A stretch of DNA of 64,000 nt from Paenibacillus sp. J45TS6 (lineage in GTDB: Bacteria > Bacillota > Bacilli > Paenibacillales > Paenibacillaceae). The DNA is taken from the NCBI RefSeq assembly GCF_018403285.1, contig NZ_BOSJ01000004.1, forward strand, positions 1-64,000, read 5' to 3'. Each line of letters opens with the position of its first letter. Position 1 is the first letter of the stretch. The notes under the pieces were generated by a model. It ran no database searches, had not been told where the DNA came from, and was given only the letters and a program-made list of their open reading frames with translations. A program made the position numbers and the translations under genes. Below, one piece after another: positions 34,386 to 42,972 of this stretch.

Positions 34386-35477
34386 TCAGCGTTGTTCAAT
34401 TAAGAATGTTTCTCCTGTTTTCTCAAAAATCTTTCTTATGATGGCTTCTCTTTCAGCCGCCATGCTAGGACGAAGGTGGTTATAGTCACGTTATTGTATA
34501 TCGTAACCCTCTATAAATTGTAATGCACACGCGGCATGGTAATTAGCCAAATCCTTCGCAAACTGCTCATCTGGAAATCCTCTATGAAGCAGTTTCAAAC
34601 CACCCGATAGTAAGGATATATGATGGTGGAAACGGTAGAATAACATCCGATCAGGATCAAGCTTATCGTTCTTTAGATATCGGTAGAAATCCCCAAATCG
34701 TATTTCTAAAAAACTATGTTCATGCTCGATATCAAAGAACATTGCCCCCTCAATGTCGATCAAAAAGGGTTCCAGCTTGTCATTCACAAGCACATGGTTT
34801 GGGCCTAATTCCCCGTGAATGAACCCATACTGCGTTCTTGATTTAATTCTTGATTCAAGTTCATACAAAATCTCGAGTAATTTGTTTTGTTTGACCTGAA
34901 TGTCCTTCATATATTGTGAAGCATATGATAACTGTACTTTGGCATTTTCCATTTGCTCGTAATGGCAGTTCTCGGTACCGATCTCACTCTGATCCGCTTT
35001 TCCAAAATAATGCCTTTCGTTAGCATGCATACGATCCAGCATATCCCCCAGCCGCTCAAACACTTTATCCTGAACTCGTGAATCGGAATGCTTAAAATAA
35101 GATTCTGCCGTTTGTCCGTCCACATATTCAACAAGCGCATAATCAAATGGGTAACGCGTTTTTTCTGTATTTAGATCATAAAGAGTGGGGGTCTTAATTC
35201 CATGTTGTATCAAATACTTGTTATTTAATTCAAAGAGATGACTACCATAAGAATATTGATGAATATCACCATTTTCTATATCTTCTTTAAAATAATTCAT
35301 GGATAAATCCCATTCATACAAAACGCAGATGAATCCATTACTGCACTTAATCTTATAGACCACTTTCTGTGCACCGCCATGCATTTTCGTTACACTGCTA
35401 GCTAAATAACCGGTACCAAAAACTTTTTTCAGATAATCCTGTAGATCAGTCTGGTCGAGATGGCATGTAAAGTTCAC
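34386..35477 (-). pseudogene. APH-like phosphotransferase with in-frame TAA
   Basis: A phosphotransferase of the aminoglycoside phosphotransferase/choline kinase fold. The catalytic loop is IHGELGPNHVLVN and the metal segment LIDIEGAMFFDIEHEHSF, as in a common Bacillales subgroup. GTG 35477 is the start (GGAG upstream). Translation stops at TAA 34493-34491 after 328 codons (IEGYDIQ), yet the same frame continues for 34 sense codons, RDYNHLRPSMAAEREAII and on to EKTGETFLIEQR, ending at TGA 34386 directly before the terminator. This suggests a late nonsense mutation. The catalytic part is intact, so the shortened protein may still work. Substrate unknown. Confidence 0.65.
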
Positions 35478-35600
35478 TAAACAACACTCCAATTTAAGTT
35501 TTTGCCGGCAACATCATTGTAAATAAATTCCCTGCCAAAATATAGACTTTTTCTTCGTGAAGGATTATGATGTTGAATAAGGTCTTGAAAAAATAAACAA

Positions 35601-35634
35601 AAATCCTTTGGACTCTAGTCCAAAGGATTTTTTT
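35601..35634. terminator. Terminator after rtcB-like gene
   Basis: A 14-pair stem AAATCCTTTGGACT / AGTCCAAAGGATTT has two loop bases and T runs on both sides. Confidence 0.85.
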
Positions 35635-35662
35635 GATGAATGTCCAGTCTACCGGCATTTAA

Positions 35663-36889
35663 TTACGCCTTAAAATTATATAAAGGTTTAATAATCTCTA
35701 CAATCTCCAGCGCATCCTTCGTATTCTCCAAAATCTCCTCAATTGGTTTATAAGCCATAGGGGCTTCATCGAGCGTTTTGGTACTCACGGAAGAGGTCCA
35801 CACGTCACGCATTGTATCCTTAAAATCATTCATATGAATGAGGTCTTTCGCACGTGAGCGGCTCATGAGTCTTCCGGCCCCATGGGGAGCAGAATAGTTC
35901 CAATCCGGATTTCCTTTTCCAATCGCAATAATGGAACCATCACGCATATTGATTGGAATGATCACTTTTTCACCTTTTTTGGCTGAAATGGCACCCTTTC
36001 GAATGATCTTATCTTCTGGATTAATATAGTTATGAATGGTAGTGAATTTGTCTAGGTTCCTGTAGTCAAGCTGCAAAAACTCAGCAATCGCTTTGGACAT
36101 GCCCTGACGATTCAGCAAAGCAAACTCTTGTGCAGCATACATATCCTCTAGATATTCATCAGCCCCTGCACCTTCAAGAAACATCAGCGGTTTTGGTACT
36201 CTGTAGAGTTCCAGCTCCGCGTCATACTTTTGAATAACAGCTGGGATAGTGTCTACATCCCCAGAAGCACGTAATAAGCGAATTTCTTCTTCGCGCTGCT
36301 CCATAAGATCCTGTAACCGGCTTGTGCAATAACGTTCTGCCTTTTTCTGATGGTAAGTTGCCACTTGAAGTCCCAAGTTCCGGCTTCCCGAGTGAATGAC
36401 CAGAATTTTGTTCCCTTCCGAATCCACATTAATCTCTATAAAATGGTTGCCTCCGCCAAGAGAACCAATGCTTCGCTGATGTTTCTCATAGTCTGTCCCT
36501 GTTTTCTTAGAGATTCGCTTGATCTGTTTCTGGAGAGCAGGTTTCTCCAGTTTATGCATCACCTTTTGATGGATGGAGTGACCATGTGGAACTTTGTGCC
36601 TGATAAAATGATCAAGTAGAGCAAAATCAATTTCTATTTTTCCAAGATAAGTTACCTCCATACCACATCCAATATCGACACCGATGAGATTAGGAACGAC
36701 GCGGCCCTTTAATTGTTGAGTATAGCCGATAACACAACCTTTTCCGGCATGGGAGTCCGGCATGATACGAACTTTTGCTCCTCCAAAGGCTTTCTGATTA
36801 CATAGTTCAAGCACTTGGCCGTAGGCCGTTTCCTCCAGGTGTGATGTGAAAATTTTAGCTGTATTATACTTTCCGATCGCTTCAAACAT
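35663..36889 (-). CDS. rtcB: RtcB-family RNA ligase
   Basis: A 408-aa RtcB-type RNA ligase, the class that joins 2',3'-cyclic phosphate and 5'-OH RNA ends using GTP and manganese. Active-site segments: IMPDSHAGKGCVIG, GVDIGCGM (metal Cys), SLGGGNHFIE (His and Asn), IHSGSRNLG and SAPHGAGRLMSRSRA (the guanylated His). It is shorter than E. coli RtcB, as in the RtcB2-like branch. AAGGAGA precedes the ATG. No archease or RtcR gene is adjacent. Probably a damage-repair RNA ligase. Confidence 0.9.
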   Translation of the reverse strand: MFEAIGKYNTAKIFTSHLEETAYGQVLELCNQKAFGGAKVRIMPDSHAGKGCVIGYTQQLKGRVVPNLIGVDIGCGMEVTYLGKIEIDFALLDHFIRHKVPHGHSIHQKVMHKLEKPALQKQIKRISKKTGTDYEKHQRSIGSLGGGNHFIEINVDSEGNKILVIHSGSRNLGLQVATYHQKKAERYCTSRLQDLMEQREEEIRLLRASGDVDTIPAVIQKYDAELELYRVPKPLMFLEGAGADEYLEDMYAAQEFALLNRQGMSKAIAEFLQLDYRNLDKFTTIHNYINPEDKIIRKGAISAKKGEKVIIPINMRDGSIIAIGKGNPDWNYSAPHGAGRLMSRSRAKDLIHMNDFKDTMRDVWTSSVSTKTLDEAPMAYKPIEEILENTKDALEIVEIIKPLYNFKA

Positions 36890-36993
36890 ACAAAATTCTC
36901 CTTATAATTCTCTCGTTATTATAACGAAGAGTATATCATCCGATAATTTCCTTAGGTGGTTATAAATTGACTTAAAACATTTAATACGTAAGC

Positions 36994-37653
36994 TCATTCT
37001 TTAATAACAAGTCCAAAAATCTTAGTGAATAGAATAGCCTGCGCTGGAGAAATAATACAACCTTGAAGATCTTCAAGCGTGGCACCCAAGTTAAAAAATT
37101 CATTATTACTGAGATCAATTCCCTTAAGGCTTGCTCCAGAGAACTGTGACTCGTTTAACATACAACGATCAAATTCTACCTTTGTAAATTCCGAATGATA
37201 GAAGTCTGACTTCAGTAAAGAACAGTTTTCGAAAGACACCTGTTTCATGTTACTGAATCGGAATGTAGCATAATCACCTGCGCAGTCTTGAAATACGATG
37301 TTCCGAAGAGTGGCAGCTGTGAGGTCCATCCCGATAATTTTGCAATGTTCAAATCGTACCCGGTGAAGAACTGCCTCATTAAAATCCACATTCGATAAGT
37401 CACAGTGAGTGAATACCACATCCGTTAGTTCGGCACTTGGAAAGGATACTTGGCTAAAAGTAACATGGCTAAACTGCATTTGATCAAAAAGAACTTTTTC
37501 AGCTGTAACATAGGATATTTCTTGTTCTTCGCATACCGACTGTATCCATTCTGTTCGGTCGTCTATCATTGCACTGGAGAGATCTAGTGTATTTAACTGA
37601 TGAGGCAGTTTGGGACGGATGATTTTGAGTGGAGATTTCTCTGTATTTGACAT
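36994..37653 (-). CDS. Pentapeptide-repeat protein
   Basis: A 219-aa protein built of A(D/N)LXX-type repeats over residues 55-195 (LTDVVFTHCDLSNVDFNEA, RFEHCKIIGMDLTAATL, VSFENCSLLKSDFYHSEF, VEFDRCMLNESQFSGASL), which fold into a right-handed quadrilateral beta-helix. Some such proteins shield DNA gyrase from quinolones (Qnr, MfpA); nothing here proves that. AGGAGG precedes the ATG. It is the same strand as rtcB but 104 bases away. Confidence 0.8.
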   Translation of the reverse strand: MSNTEKSPLKIIRPKLPHQLNTLDLSSAMIDDRTEWIQSVCEEQEISYVTAEKVLFDQMQFSHVTFSQVSFPSAELTDVVFTHCDLSNVDFNEAVLHRVRFEHCKIIGMDLTAATLRNIVFQDCAGDYATFRFSNMKQVSFENCSLLKSDFYHSEFTKVEFDRCMLNESQFSGASLKGIDLSNNEFFNLGATLEDLQGCIISPAQAILFTKIFGLVIKE

Positions 37654-37895
37654 GGTATAATATTCCTCCTGCGATTTAATGTTTTATGTAAATAAACCTT
37701 TGTTTATAGCTATAGAGAAGTGTGCCTTCACGTATTGTAACAAAAACGAGATATCTTTTGATGGGTTAAATGTTCGTAAACATGGTTTGTCTTGTTATAA
37801 TAGGGGTAACGGAGCATAATAGCGAGTAAGGACGGAACACGATAAACCGTGTGTGATAGCTACGTTTATATTTATAGATAGGGAGTGCTTGTGCA

Positions 37896-38435
37896 ATGAG
37901 ACAACAATTTCTGATGAGTTCGTGGAAGACGGCGTCCAAGTTAGTATCGTCCTATTTTAAGAAAAGCTGGTCCATTCACGACTATCCTACCGAATATAGA
38001 CAGATATCTGGACAAGACACGGGAGAGGAACAGTTTCCTTGGGAAGCTCGAATTATGAACTGGTACTGGATGAGCGGAAAAGGACATACGAAGCAAGAAG
38101 CATTTAAGGCGTTGCAAGAGAATTTTATGGATTATCAGGCAAAAGGGAATGATCTGCCTAGACCAGGAAGTAAATCAGGAATGGTGTTTACTTCAGTCGA
38201 TCAGATTAACTATTTAGAGCCAGAAGGCATTATTTTATTCAAAGAGATATTTGGATTGGATTATTACGGCATGTTCATATCGGATGATTCTACGCTGTAT
38301 GATTTCTGTGATACAAAAGAAAAAGCCCAGCGGAAAATCGCCAAAATTCAGGAGAAGTATGGAATCCGGGTGGAGGATATTACGGGGCTGCGAATTGTGG
38401 GTATTCTGGAACGTATGCGGGAAGCAGGCGTGTGA
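37896..38435 (+). CDS. Uncharacterised protein
   Basis: A 179-aa soluble protein. The middle reads EARIMNWYWMSGKGHTKQEA and a C-terminal part MFISDDSTLYDFCDTKEKAQ. I do not recognise a domain. ATG 37896 has GGGAG about ten bases upstream. It overlaps no gene; the Nudix gene begins about 50 bases later and may be co-transcribed. Confidence 0.6.
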   Translation: MRQQFLMSSWKTASKLVSSYFKKSWSIHDYPTEYRQISGQDTGEEQFPWEARIMNWYWMSGKGHTKQEAFKALQENFMDYQAKGNDLPRPGSKSGMVFTSVDQINYLEPEGIILFKEIFGLDYYGMFISDDSTLYDFCDTKEKAQRKIAKIQEKYGIRVEDITGLRIVGILERMREAGV

Positions 38436-38487
38436 GTGTTTTTATCATAAACGAAAAGATTATCTCATTATAAGGGGGATACTTCTG

Positions 38488-38970
38488 TTGCAGATGCCAA
38501 CACATATTGTGGCCGCAGGCGGAATTGTCGAAGATGAGAACGAACAAATCTTACTGGTTAAGACATTTCATGGCGGTTGGGTTTTTCCTGGTGGACAAGT
38601 AGAGGTTGGAGAGAATCTCATGGATGGTCTACGAAGAGAAGTGGAAGAAGAGAGCGGAATTTCTACTCAGGTCATGCAGCTAATCGGCGTATATTCCAAT
38701 ACAGGGATATATAAGTGGCATGATGGGATAACAGACGTACCGACGAAGGTCATGTTTGATTTTATATGCAAGCCGGTCGGCGGGGAACTCCGCACCTCGG
38801 ATGAAACTTCGGAAGTGAAGTGGGTAAAGAAAGATAAGGTTCTCGATTATATTACATCGGGAGCGATCCGTGCTCGGTATGAAGTGTACCTTGAATACAA
38901 AGGGACTGTCAGGTATATGGAGTATGTAACAAAACCAGACTTTATAGTAAAGGAGAGCCGAGATATTTAG
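38488..38970 (+). CDS. Nudix hydrolase
   Basis: A 160-aa Nudix enzyme: THIVAAGGIVEDENEQILLV, then the box GGQVEVGENLMDGLRREVEE followed by ESGI, all key residues present. AAGGGGGA (38472-38479) lies eight bases before TTG 38488; ATG 38494 is the alternative. The far longer upstream frame overlaps the previous gene and is not real. Substrate unknown. Confidence 0.85.
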   Translation: MQMPTHIVAAGGIVEDENEQILLVKTFHGGWVFPGGQVEVGENLMDGLRREVEEESGISTQVMQLIGVYSNTGIYKWHDGITDVPTKVMFDFICKPVGGELRTSDETSEVKWVKKDKVLDYITSGAIRARYEVYLEYKGTVRYMEYVTKPDFIVKESRDI

Positions 38971-39082
38971 GGTCTTCATAGTAATACATAAAATAATGAA
39001 TAATGAATAACGGATGTGTTCTTTTTTTCATCCATGTTCTCATATCCTGTATGCATAACGCTTTGCATCTGTAATGAATGAA

Positions 39083-39124
39083 AAACCCGGTCTTCAAGAT
39101 TTTAATATCTTAAGTCGGGTTTTT
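39083..39124 (+). terminator. Intrinsic terminator
   Basis: AAACCCG...CTT.AAGAT pairs with ATCTT-AAG..CGGGTTT, with small bulges, and is followed by TTTT. Confidence 0.7.
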
Positions 39125-39168
39125 ATCGTTTTTTGCTCTGATCCTAAAAAAGTTCAGGAGGCAGGATT

Positions 39169-39471
39169 ATGTTTGTAAAAATGTATATCTATCATGTGAA
39201 CCTTACCCGAATTGCAGAATATGAAAAAATAATGGAGCGAGCTGACAAGCTGTATAAACGGTATGTGAACTATGAACTTTTTTATATGGAAAGTGAAGAA
39301 GATCCGGGGAAATTCATTGAAGTTCAGACGTATGCCTCAGAGGAGTTATATGAGATAGGTCATAAGTTAATTAACAAAGATCCTGAATTCATGGATCTAT
39401 ACCAATCTTTTGAAGCCGTACTGGCCCCTCATAACAAGGAGATCCACGAAGAAACACTGCGTGATCATTGA
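39169..39471 (+). CDS. Small conserved-type protein, possibly ABM-like
   Basis: A 100-aa soluble protein starting MFVKMYIYHVNLTRIAEYEKI, with alternating strands and helices that suggest a ferredoxin-like (dimeric alpha/beta barrel, ABM-type) fold. AGGAGG precedes the ATG. I recognise similar hypothetical proteins in bacilli but no function. Confidence 0.6.
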   Translation: MFVKMYIYHVNLTRIAEYEKIMERADKLYKRYVNYELFYMESEEDPGKFIEVQTYASEELYEIGHKLINKDPEFMDLYQSFEAVLAPHNKEIHEETLRDH

Positions 39472-39522
39472 ACGGAATAGAAGTTATAGGATAGAAATCT
39501 ATGAGAATATTATATCGGAAGA

Positions 39523-39547
39523 GTTTAATAATTTATGAGACGGTTAA
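39523..39547 (+). promoter_or_regulatory. Possible sigma-B-type promoter
   Basis: GTTTAA (39523-39528) is a perfect sigma-B -35; after 13 bases GGTTAA (39542-39547) matches five of six -10 positions. It lies 65 bases before the GsiB-like gene, whose B. subtilis homologue is a classic sigma-B target. Confidence 0.4.
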
Positions 39548-39612
39548 TTAATAGACATGCGGGAGGTAAGATTACTTTCTGTAAACAAATCCAACATAAG
39601 GAGTGATTTCAA

Positions 39613-39879
39613 ATGGCAAATAACAATCGAAATGATAAGATGAGCCGCGAGGAAGCAGGACGTATGGGTGGAGAAGCAACAGCAAAAAATCATGATAAGG
39701 AATTCTACCAAGAGATTGGCGAAAAAGGTGGAGAAGCTACATCCAAAAATCATGGTAAAGAGTTTTACCAAGAGATTGGTGAAAAGGGTGGAGAAGCCCG
39801 CAGCAACTCTAATAATGATGGAAAAATGAGCCGGGAAGAAGCTGGCCGTAAGGGTGGACAAGCAAGTTCTCGCTCCTAA
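39613..39879 (+). CDS. gsiB: KGG-repeat stress protein, GsiB-like
   Basis: An 88-aa hydrophilic protein with four copies of a KGG-type motif: MSREEAGRMGGEA, YQEIGEKGGEATSKNH, YQEIGEKGGEARS and MSREEAGRKGGQA. It has the repeat pattern of B. subtilis GsiB (glucose-starvation-inducible, LEA-like desiccation protein), with fewer repeats. AAGGAGTG precedes the ATG. Single gene. Confidence 0.85.
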   Translation: MANNNRNDKMSREEAGRMGGEATAKNHDKEFYQEIGEKGGEATSKNHGKEFYQEIGEKGGEARSNSNNDGKMSREEAGRKGGQASSRS

Positions 39880-39960
39880 TAGTGAATTTCCAAAAACTTG
39901 ATCTATTTAAGTTTAATGAACCAGATTACTTGTGAAAGATAATAATATTGCTTAACTAGT

Positions 39961-40000
39961 AAGAGGATGGCTTCTGATAACAATCGGGGGTCATCCTCTT
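39961..40000 (+). terminator. Possible terminator, weak
   Basis: AAGAGGATG pairs with CATCCTCTT over a 22-base loop, but no clear T run follows. Confidence 0.45.
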
Positions 40001-40041
40001 AATCGTGTTTGCTAGGAGATAAAGTTCTCTATATTATTTTA

Positions 40042-40055
40042 TGAAAGCGTTTAAT
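40042..40055. promoter_or_regulatory. cre-like CcpA site
   Basis: TGAAAGCGTTTAAT matches the cre consensus TGWAANCGNTNWCA at 12 of 14 positions. It lies 52 bases before the sugar-sensing operon, so glucose repression through CcpA is likely. Confidence 0.5.
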
Positions 40056-40106
40056 CAAAGGTGGTGGTAAAATAAGGTTGGGTATGAGGAGGTGGCATAA
40101 ATCACA

Positions 40107-41120
40107 ATGAAAAAGATGCTGTTTGTATATGGACTTTTAATATTCGCCTTTCTAATTTATGTCTTTCAATATATGTCAGAAGATAACAAACAGGGAGATC
40201 CAGCAGGTATGGGATTAAGAGGCGAGATCTCGGAGAGGTATGTCATGATCACCTTTCAATCGGGGCTTGAATATTGGAAAAGCGTACTTAAAGGTTTTGA
40301 GGATGCTGCTGATGCCATGAATGTATCTATCGAATACCGGGGAGCAACCAATTACGATATTCATGAACAGATTACCGTACTGGAGCAGGCTATTGCCAAA
40401 AAACCAGCAGGGATTGCGCTCTCCGCTATGAATTCTCATGCCCTTACAGCCGTCATTAATCGTGCGGTGGATGAAGGAATTCCCGTCGTGTTATTCGATG
40501 CAGGTGCCCCAAACAGCAAGGCATACTCCCTGCTGGCCACGAACAATTACAATGCGGGAGCGACCGCTGCCAAACAGATGTCTGAGCTCATTGGCGGACA
40601 AGGAGAAGTTGCGGTTATTACCTTGCCTGGGCAACAGAATCATATCGAACGGACCCAAGGATTTACAGAGACGATGAAAAAGTCCTATCCGGATATTGAG
40701 GTCGTTGATACGGTGGATGGCAAAGGACGCATCGAAGTTTCAAGACAACAAACGGAAGAACTGCTGGGGAAACATCCTAATCTTGCGGGGATTTTTATTA
40801 CGGAAGCAACTGGGGGCGTCGGCGTTGGAGAAGTGGTTAAAGCGCGGATGGAAGCAGGTAAGAGTAGAGTTCAAATTATAAGTTTCGACACCAATAAAGG
40901 AACGCTCGATATGATTCAGGACGGGACCATAACAGCAAGCATTGCTCAAGGAACCTGGAATATGGGGTATTGGTCTTTACAATACCTGTTCCATCTGCAC
41001 CACGACCTGACGACTCCGGCACCTTCCGCTACCGATGTAGTATCTCCGCTTCCGGTACTGGTTGATACGGGGATTAATGTCGTGAACAAGCAGAATGTGG
41101 AGCAGTATTATGCGAAGTAA
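40107..41120 (+). CDS. Membrane-anchored sugar-binding sensor, XylFII-like
   Basis: A 337-aa periplasmic-binding-protein-like protein (LacI/RbsB type I fold) held by an uncleaved N-terminal helix (residues 4-20); there is no lipobox. Fold markers: YVMITFQSGLEYWKSVLKGF, KPAGIALSAMNSHALTAVI, DEGIPVVLFDAGAP and GIFITEATGGVGVGEVV. Its stop overlaps the kinase start by 11 bases, so it is the first gene of a three-gene sensor operon. This matches XylFII of the clostridial XylFII-LytS-YesN system, where the binding protein relays sugar binding to the kinase. The ligand here is not proven to be xylose. Confidence 0.75.
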   Translation: MKKMLFVYGLLIFAFLIYVFQYMSEDNKQGDPAGMGLRGEISERYVMITFQSGLEYWKSVLKGFEDAADAMNVSIEYRGATNYDIHEQITVLEQAIAKKPAGIALSAMNSHALTAVINRAVDEGIPVVLFDAGAPNSKAYSLLATNNYNAGATAAKQMSELIGGQGEVAVITLPGQQNHIERTQGFTETMKKSYPDIEVVDTVDGKGRIEVSRQQTEELLGKHPNLAGIFITEATGGVGVGEVVKARMEAGKSRVQIISFDTNKGTLDMIQDGTITASIAQGTWNMGYWSLQYLFHLHHDLTTPAPSATDVVSPLPVLVDTGINVVNKQNVEQYYAK

Positions 41121-42972
41121 GAAGAAGGCCATACCTTCATGGAAGCAGCTGCGCTTTAGTCAAATGCCTCTAAGATATCAGCTTTCGATTCTATTTTTAT
41201 TGATTGGTATTGTCCCTGCTCTTGGGCTTGGCGTGCTCGTAAACTTTACAGTTGATCGAATTGTAGAAAGGCAGGTAGAAGACAACACGCTCCAATTGAT
41301 CGGAAAAGTGAATCAATCCCTTGATAAATCGATTGATAATCTGCAAAGCATTACCTATCTTGCTGAATTTGATGAGGATGTCCAAACGTTTATCAAAGAA
41401 ACCAGAAATGAGAGAGATCCACGTCAGTTAACCGAAAATATGAGTAGCTTCTTTCAGGGCTTCACAACATTATATCCAGAAATAGCTGGAATAATGGTCG
41501 TCAATTCGCAGGGAGCTTATCTGAGTAATGAGATGTATGCATACAACGATGCAGATCTGACGGAAGAAGAGTGGTTCAAACAAGCAGTGGGGCAGAAGGG
41601 AATATTTACGGTTATCGGACATCCTGGTAAGCGAAGTGTAACGACGCATGTCAATTATACGCCTGAGGAAGTCGTCTCTGTGGCCAGAGCCCTTGTGGAT
41701 TCGGAGACACAGGATATTAAGGGAGTCATATTAATCGATCTAAAGCTGCGTTCACTATCGGGGATTGTTCGAGATATTACACTAGGCAAAAATGGGTATC
41801 TGATGATTCTGGATGAGGAAGGGGAAAAGATCTATGCACCTGAGAATTCCGTTCTTAGGCATTTTAATGCTTCCTGGTTTGACGACAATTCTTCTGGAAC
41901 GTTTAACAAGCAAATTGGAAACGAAAACTTTCAATTTCAATATCAGACCTCATCCTATACGGGATGGCGAACAATCGGGGTATTTGATACGGGAGATGCG
42001 GCACTTGCCGTCCGAGAAATTCATTTTTATGTGGTCTGTTACTTATTTATTGTCTGTATGTTTGGTTTAACGGCGGCTTATGTGCTGTCTCAGTCGATCT
42101 CAAGGCCTATCCATCATCTGATGTCTTTGATGCAAAAAGCAGAAAAGGGAGACATGACCTTGCGTTATTTAGGCAATAGGGGGGATGAGGTTGGACAGCT
42201 GGGGATCAGCTTTAACCGTATGCTTCAAGAGATTAAAAAGCTGATGGTGATCAATCGGCAGAAGGAGAAACAAAAGCAGGAGGCAGAGCTGCGGAGTCTC
42301 ACGGCGCATATTAAACCGCATTTTTTATATAACACGCTGGATACGATTCACTGGATGGCGCGTAAGCAGGGAGCAGATGATGTGTCTGTCATGATCCAGT
42401 CTTTATCAAAATTGTTCCGGATTGGGCTTAGTAAAGGAAGCAATATGATTCCCTTATCCCAAGAGATAGAACACATCTCTAGCTATCTGCAAATTCAAAA
42501 AACGCGTTACAGGGACCGGGTTGAGTGTCACATGGATATCAAGGAAGACGAGCTTCATTGTTATGTTGTTAAGCTGATGCTGCAGCCGTTGGTAGAAAAT
42601 GCGATATACCATGGAATCAAGGCCAGACGGGGTGCAGGTACCATTTTGATTAAAGTCAGGAAGCAAGAAGAAGCATTGATCATTACGGTATCGGATAACG
42701 GAGCGGGGGTGGATGAAGATCGGCTTCGTCAGTTACGAAAGCAACTGGATGACCCTTTGGTCACACTAGAGACACACAATGAGGAACAGCTGCCAGGCCG
42801 GAGCTATGGTCTACTCAATGTACAAGCCAGAATACAGCTCACATTTGGACCATCTTATGGCATTACATTAGACAGCACGCAAGGAGAAGGGACAAAAGTA
42901 ACGATAATACATCCCATAGTAACGAAACCGCAAGTTATGTTAGATCATGTGACGGAGGAAGAAGAGAGATGA
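41110..42972 (+). CDS. LytS/YesM-type sensor histidine kinase
   Basis: A 620-aa membrane histidine kinase. TM1 (about residues 24-44, ILFLLIGIVPALGLGVLV), an extracellular dCache-like region (45-300), TM2 (about 305-325), a HAMP linker (SRPIHHLMSLMQKAEKGDMT), the His_kinase domain with phosphorylated His in HIKPHFLYNTLD, and an ATPase domain with LVENAIYHGI and DNGAGV. ATG 41110 has GGAG seven bases upstream. It overlaps the regulator gene by ATGA. It probably reads the state of the sugar-binding protein encoded just before it. Confidence 0.88.
   Translation: MRSKKKAIPSWKQLRFSQMPLRYQLSILFLLIGIVPALGLGVLVNFTVDRIVERQVEDNTLQLIGKVNQSLDKSIDNLQSITYLAEFDEDVQTFIKETRNERDPRQLTENMSSFFQGFTTLYPEIAGIMVVNSQGAYLSNEMYAYNDADLTEEEWFKQAVGQKGIFTVIGHPGKRSVTTHVNYTPEEVVSVARALVDSETQDIKGVILIDLKLRSLSGIVRDITLGKNGYLMILDEEGEKIYAPENSVLRHFNASWFDDNSSGTFNKQIGNENFQFQYQTSSYTGWRTIGVFDTGDAALAVREIHFYVVCYLFIVCMFGLTAAYVLSQSISRPIHHLMSLMQKAEKGDMTLRYLGNRGDEVGQLGISFNRMLQEIKKLMVINRQKEKQKQEAELRSLTAHIKPHFLYNTLDTIHWMARKQGADDVSVMIQSLSKLFRIGLSKGSNMIPLSQEIEHISSYLQIQKTRYRDRVECHMDIKEDELHCYVVKLMLQPLVENAIYHGIKARRGAGTILIKVRKQEEALIITVSDNGAGVDEDRLRQLRKQLDDPLVTLETHNEEQLPGRSYGLLNVQARIQLTFGPSYGITLDSTQGEGTKVTIIHPIVTKPQVMLDHVTEEEER

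Noticed and set aside
38251-38487. Long upstream extension of the Nudix frame at 38488
   Set aside because: It overlaps the previous gene in another frame; the ribosome binding site and family alignment place the start at 38488/38494.
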